Shown: in pieces, positions 61,619-64,000 of the stretch
Layout: every line of letters begins with the position of its first letter
Numbering within the stretch: the first letter of the stretch is position 1
Origin: CAITZA01 sp937915285
Lineage (GTDB): Bacteria > Desulfobacterota > Desulfomonilia > Desulfomonilales > Desulfomonilaceae
Assembly: GCA_036821825.1 (NCBI GenBank)
Contig: DAISIV010000007.1
Coordinates: 46,960-110,959, forward strand
Length of the DNA: 64,000 bases
Direction of reading: 5' to 3'
Program-made: the position numbers and the translations under genes
Notes under the pieces: generated by a model
Told to the model about the DNA's origin: nothing
Seen by the model: the letters and a program-made list of their open reading frames with translations, nothing else
The model's database searches: none

Positions 61619-63133
61619 ATGTCGCCACTAGATCTTCTTGAGAAAATGCAATCCGGGGAGTTTAAATCCGAATTAGCGGCGCATGAGGGCGCAGAACGAT
61701 ACGAAAAGCTTTTTGAGATGCTTCTTGAGGCTATCCCATCTTCGTTGCTCCTCATTGATGATGAGACCAGAATAGTAGCCGCAAACAAAAACTTCCTCTC
61801 GAAAAATCGCAAATCCCGCAGTGACGCAATTGGAAAGAAGCTGGAAGAGCTTTTGCCGGAACCCTTGATCGAGAACATGGATATCACCGGAAAAGTCCGA
61901 CAGACATTCAAGTACAATCAGGCCATTCGTGGTGGCCGCATGACCTATCGCGCTCCTGGAGTTCCTCTCAGGATTTATTATTACAGTATCCTGCCCTTTG
62001 TGTGGAACAATCAGGTTGAACATGTGATGCTGCTCATGGACGATGTTACTGAGCAGATACGTTTGAGTGACGAGGTTTTGAGGGCCCAGCGTCGTTATGC
62101 GGGAGTTGTAGAGAGCGCAGCGGACATTGTTCTCTCAACGGACCCGTCCGGAGTGATATTGACGTGGAACACTGCTGCGGAGAAAATTACTGGGTTCAGA
62201 TCACATGAAGTTCACGGTACACAGTTTTTTGACTGGGTCCCAAAAGAAAATCGTTCGGAACTGGTCCAGGTTTTCAGGAAAGTCAGGGTTGGCGGTAATT
62301 CGGAAACCGGAGAGTGGGACATCAGAACGAAGAACAATCAGAGGCTTCCCATCGGATGGATCTTTTCCGGCATGCAAGATGAAACCGGCGAAACAATGGG
62401 AATAGTCGCCATTGGAAGAGACTTACGAGAGCGTCGGGAACTTGAAATGCAACTCCTCAAATCCCAGAAACTGGCGGCGCTGGGAGTCATGGCCGGGGGT
62501 ATAGCCCACGAGATACGGAACCCGCTCGCAGTAAGTTACTCTGCTGCCCAATTCCTTATGGAAGAAGATTTATCGCGTGAATTCCAGACGGTTTGTGTCC
62601 AAAAGATTTTGTCAGGAATAGAAAAGGCTTCTACAATCATCCAGGACCTATTGCGATTTGCCAGACCCTCATCCACCACCGATCTCACCCATCTCGATCT
62701 AATCCCCGTTATTCATGACACCATCAAACTGGTGATTAACCAGGCAAAAATACAGAAGGTCTCCATCTCTCTGGATTTTTCCATTGACAAGGCCTGGGTT
62801 CTTGGGCACGCCAACCTTCTTCAGCAGGCCCTGCTGAATCTCTTCCTGAACGGAATCAATTCAATGCCCGAAGGAGGGGTCCTCAACGTTCAGGTTGATA
62901 AATCCGACTCTGAAGTGATTGTCAGGATCGTGGATTCAGGCCTAGGCATAGCCAGAGAAAACCTAGAAAAAATATTTGATCCCTTCTACACCTTACCTCC
63001 TGTCGGAAAAGGCACAGGATTAGGACTGTCCATCTGTCACACCATTGTGGTAAAACAACATTTAGGTAAAATTGAAGTCACAAGTTCTGAAGGACAGGGT
63101 TCAACATTTACCGTAAGGTTGCCTGTGTTTTAG
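61619..63133 (+). CDS. Cytoplasmic PAS histidine kinase of the gas vesicle locus
   Basis: 504 residues, no membrane helix. Two PAS-like domains (~25-150 with PSSLLLIDDETRIVAANKNF, and ~158-275 with ADIVLSTDPSGVILTWNTAA). HisKA with H297 in AGGIAHEIRNPLAVSYSAAQ, and an ATPase domain with NLFLNGINSMPEGG, VDSGLGI and KGTGLGLSICHTIVVKQH. This is the NtrB-like architecture. Given the NtrC-family regulator in the same locus it is the probable partner, sensing an internal cue such as redox, light or energy. The cue cannot be read from sequence. A single receiver follows. Confidence 0.93.
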   Translation: MSPLDLLEKMQSGEFKSELAAHEGAERYEKLFEMLLEAIPSSLLLIDDETRIVAANKNFLSKNRKSRSDAIGKKLEELLPEPLIENMDITGKVRQTFKYNQAIRGGRMTYRAPGVPLRIYYYSILPFVWNNQVEHVMLLMDDVTEQIRLSDEVLRAQRRYAGVVESAADIVLSTDPSGVILTWNTAAEKITGFRSHEVHGTQFFDWVPKENRSELVQVFRKVRVGGNSETGEWDIRTKNNQRLPIGWIFSGMQDETGETMGIVAIGRDLRERRELEMQLLKSQKLAALGVMAGGIAHEIRNPLAVSYSAAQFLMEEDLSREFQTVCVQKILSGIEKASTIIQDLLRFARPSSTTDLTHLDLIPVIHDTIKLVINQAKIQKVSISLDFSIDKAWVLGHANLLQQALLNLFLNGINSMPEGGVLNVQVDKSDSEVIVRIVDSGLGIARENLEKIFDPFYTLPPVGKGTGLGLSICHTIVVKQHLGKIEVTSSEGQGSTFTVRLPVF

Positions 63134-63148
63134 ACATGGTTTAAAGAA

Positions 63149-63556
63149 ATGCCGATTCAACCTGAACTCATAATCATAATAGACGACGAGCCAGATATGC
63201 TTTGGGCTCTCGAAAATGTTCTCCTAAAGCACGGACACATAGTTCGCAAGGCAGATAGCGCGTCAGAAGCGCTCTCCTTAATGAATCGGGAAAAATTTGA
63301 TGTCGCGCTGCTCGACGCCAAACTTCCAGACATGGAAGGGCTCGAACTGGCGGGAATGATCAAGGAGAAAAACCCGGATATATCCATCATAATGATATCG
63401 GGCTACTATTATAGGGACGACGATCACATGAAGAAAGCCGTTGCGTCCGGCCTCATTTCAAACTTCGTGGCCAAGCCATTTGACCACATTGAACTGCTGT
63501 CGCTCGTCGAATCGGCGCGTAGTCACCCCCACCCCAATTCCCAGATCAGCAACTGA
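63149..63556 (+). CDS. Single-domain response regulator
   Basis: 135 residues, one receiver and nothing else: IIIIDDEPDMLWALENVL, phosphoacceptor D56 (ALLDAKLPDMEGL), the Thr/Ser position in IIMISGYYY, and Lys in FVAKPFD. It starts 15 bases after the kinase stop. It may shuttle phosphate between the kinase and the NtrC-type regulator, or act as a sink. No output domain is present, so its action must be by protein contact. Confidence 0.92.
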   Translation: MPIQPELIIIIDDEPDMLWALENVLLKHGHIVRKADSASEALSLMNREKFDVALLDAKLPDMEGLELAGMIKEKNPDISIIMISGYYYRDDDHMKKAVASGLISNFVAKPFDHIELLSLVESARSHPHPNSQISN

Positions 63557-63574
63557 TGCTCTGTCTCTTATAAG

Positions 63575-63592
63575 TATGGAAATGATTCCATA
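63575..63592. promoter_or_regulatory. Candidate enhancer (upstream activator) site for the NtrC-family regulator
   Basis: Perfect dyad TATGGAA-ATGA-TTCCATA, 225-242 bases upstream of the sigma-54 promoter. The size and distance suit a dimeric NtrC-family activator. There is only one copy seen; such activators often use two sites. Confidence 0.5.
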
Positions 63593-63816
63593 GATTACGT
63601 TCCACGAATCAATACATCTCCCCATCACGCCACATAAATCATTCAAACATCGGGCAACAGGCAATGCCACCGGCATCCGGGTGTCATGCAGGAAACGGTG
63701 TTTGGCGCTGGTAACTAAACGAAAATAGACAGGATTATATTATTCGTGTTTTTTGGTTATAGCTTTTGCCAGAAAATGAAAAGTCTTTTGAGTTGATTTT
63801 CGCCTTCGGTGGGTTG

Positions 63817-63832
63817 TGGCATGGAACTGGCA
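63817..63832 (+). promoter_or_regulatory. Sigma-54 promoter upstream of gvpA
   Basis: TGGCATG-GAAC-TGGCA, with GG and GC in the right register (consensus TGGCACG-N4-TTGCA; one mismatch in the -12 element and one in the -24). The distance to the gvpA ATG is about 71 bases. An NtrC-family activator with an intact GAFTGA loop is encoded 7 kb upstream in the same locus. Confidence 0.7.
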
Positions 63833-63903
63833 ATGACTATGGGCGGCATGCCAAACATCAAAAAGCCTCATAAGGCCCCATAAAAAAATCACTGGAGGGT
63901 GAA

Positions 63904-64000
63904 ATGGCCAAGATAGCGAAATCAACAGATTCATCCAGCCTCGCAGAGGTTGTCGACAGGATCTTGGACAAAGGTATTGTGATCGACGCTTGGGCGAAGG
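63904..64000 (+). CDS. gvpA: Gas vesicle structural protein GvpA, N-terminal part (cut by window end)
   Basis: Only the first 32 codons are visible. They read as the strongly conserved GvpA start: a short variable leader, then SSSLAEVVDRILDKG and IVIDAWAK (residues ~10-32). This is the main shell protein that assembles into hollow gas vesicles. GGAGGGTGA lies just before the ATG. The sigma-54 promoter lies ~70 bases upstream. The gene runs out of the window, so other gvp genes probably follow to the right. Confidence 0.95.
   Translation, partial: MAKIAKSTDSSSLAEVVDRILDKGIVIDAWAK

Larger units (their letters stand above)
63557..63903. other. Regulatory region upstream of gvpA
   Basis: 347 bases without a gene. 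It carries an 18-bp palindrome (63575-63592), a smaller ATGCC-ACC-GGCAT inverted repeat near 63663-63677, a sigma-54 promoter (63817-63832) and, in the leader, GCCT-CATA-AGGC. Layout matches an activator-controlled promoter. Confidence 0.6.

Overview
The window looks like chromosomal DNA of an anaerobic Desulfobacterota-type bacterium (the old Deltaproteobacteria). This is inferred from the gene mix, not from a marker gene: several PAS/Cache two-component systems, sigma-54 activator logic, a HypFCDE hydrogenase maturation set, MnmA next to LarE, a short stand-alone ArgA-type acetyltransferase, and a gas vesicle locus with a CDC48-type ATPase. No rRNA, tRNA, CRISPR array, insertion sequence or prophage was recognised. 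Genes are dense, on both strands, and mostly single-copy housekeeping, transport, envelope or signalling genes.

Layout. 1-2.6 kb: 3' end of a polyketide-synthase dehydratase-like gene, a B12-binding radical SAM enzyme and an IHF-alpha-like protein. 2.8-7.5 kb: a MATE exporter, metK and ahcY (the methyl cycle) and a small membrane protein. 7.5-13 kb: a response-regulator diguanylate cyclase, a secreted coiled-coil/Cys-rich protein and a large hybrid histidine kinase. 13.3-16.7 kb: an alkaline-phosphatase-superfamily hydrolase with Thr where sulfatases carry Cys/Ser, a thioredoxin-like protein and an MFS transporter. 16.8-26.7 kb (minus strand): a DASS carboxylate transporter, a CBS-pair protein, a Cache/PAS kinase with its NarL-type regulator, and a LytS/LytTR pair beside a CstA-type (pyruvate/peptide) transporter. 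27-34 kb: a DUF2461 protein and the minus-strand run maf-yggS-hypF-hypC-hypD-hypE. 34-41.6 kb: FKBP isomerase, UppP and a series of secreted minus-strand proteins (beta-lactamase fold, two related esterases, an NlpC/P60-like protein, a lipoprotein). 41.6-46 kb: ArgA-like acetyltransferase, recN, nadK and rarA. 46.2-48.9 kb: an ECF sigma factor, its anti-sigma factor and two CpxP/Spy-type proteins. 49-54.6 kb: larE, mnmA, PBP1A and an MBL-fold hydrolase.

55-64 kb is the most distinctive part, the left part of a gas vesicle locus: an unknown protein, an NtrC-family activator, GvpH, a two-ring CDC48-type AAA+ ATPase, two GvpF/L proteins, a cytoplasmic PAS kinase, a single-domain receiver and the first codons of GvpA. 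A sigma-54 promoter (TGGCATG-N4-TGGCA) lies about 70 bases before gvpA and an 18-bp palindrome lies about 240 bases further upstream. With the activator encoded in the same locus, this suggests that gas vesicle shell production is switched by a two-component, sigma-54-dependent circuit.

Smaller points: a possible structured RNA on the minus strand at about 54.76-55.02 kb; a tandem pair of esterases, one with Cys in place of the nucleophilic Ser; and several clear intrinsic terminators marking transcription unit ends.
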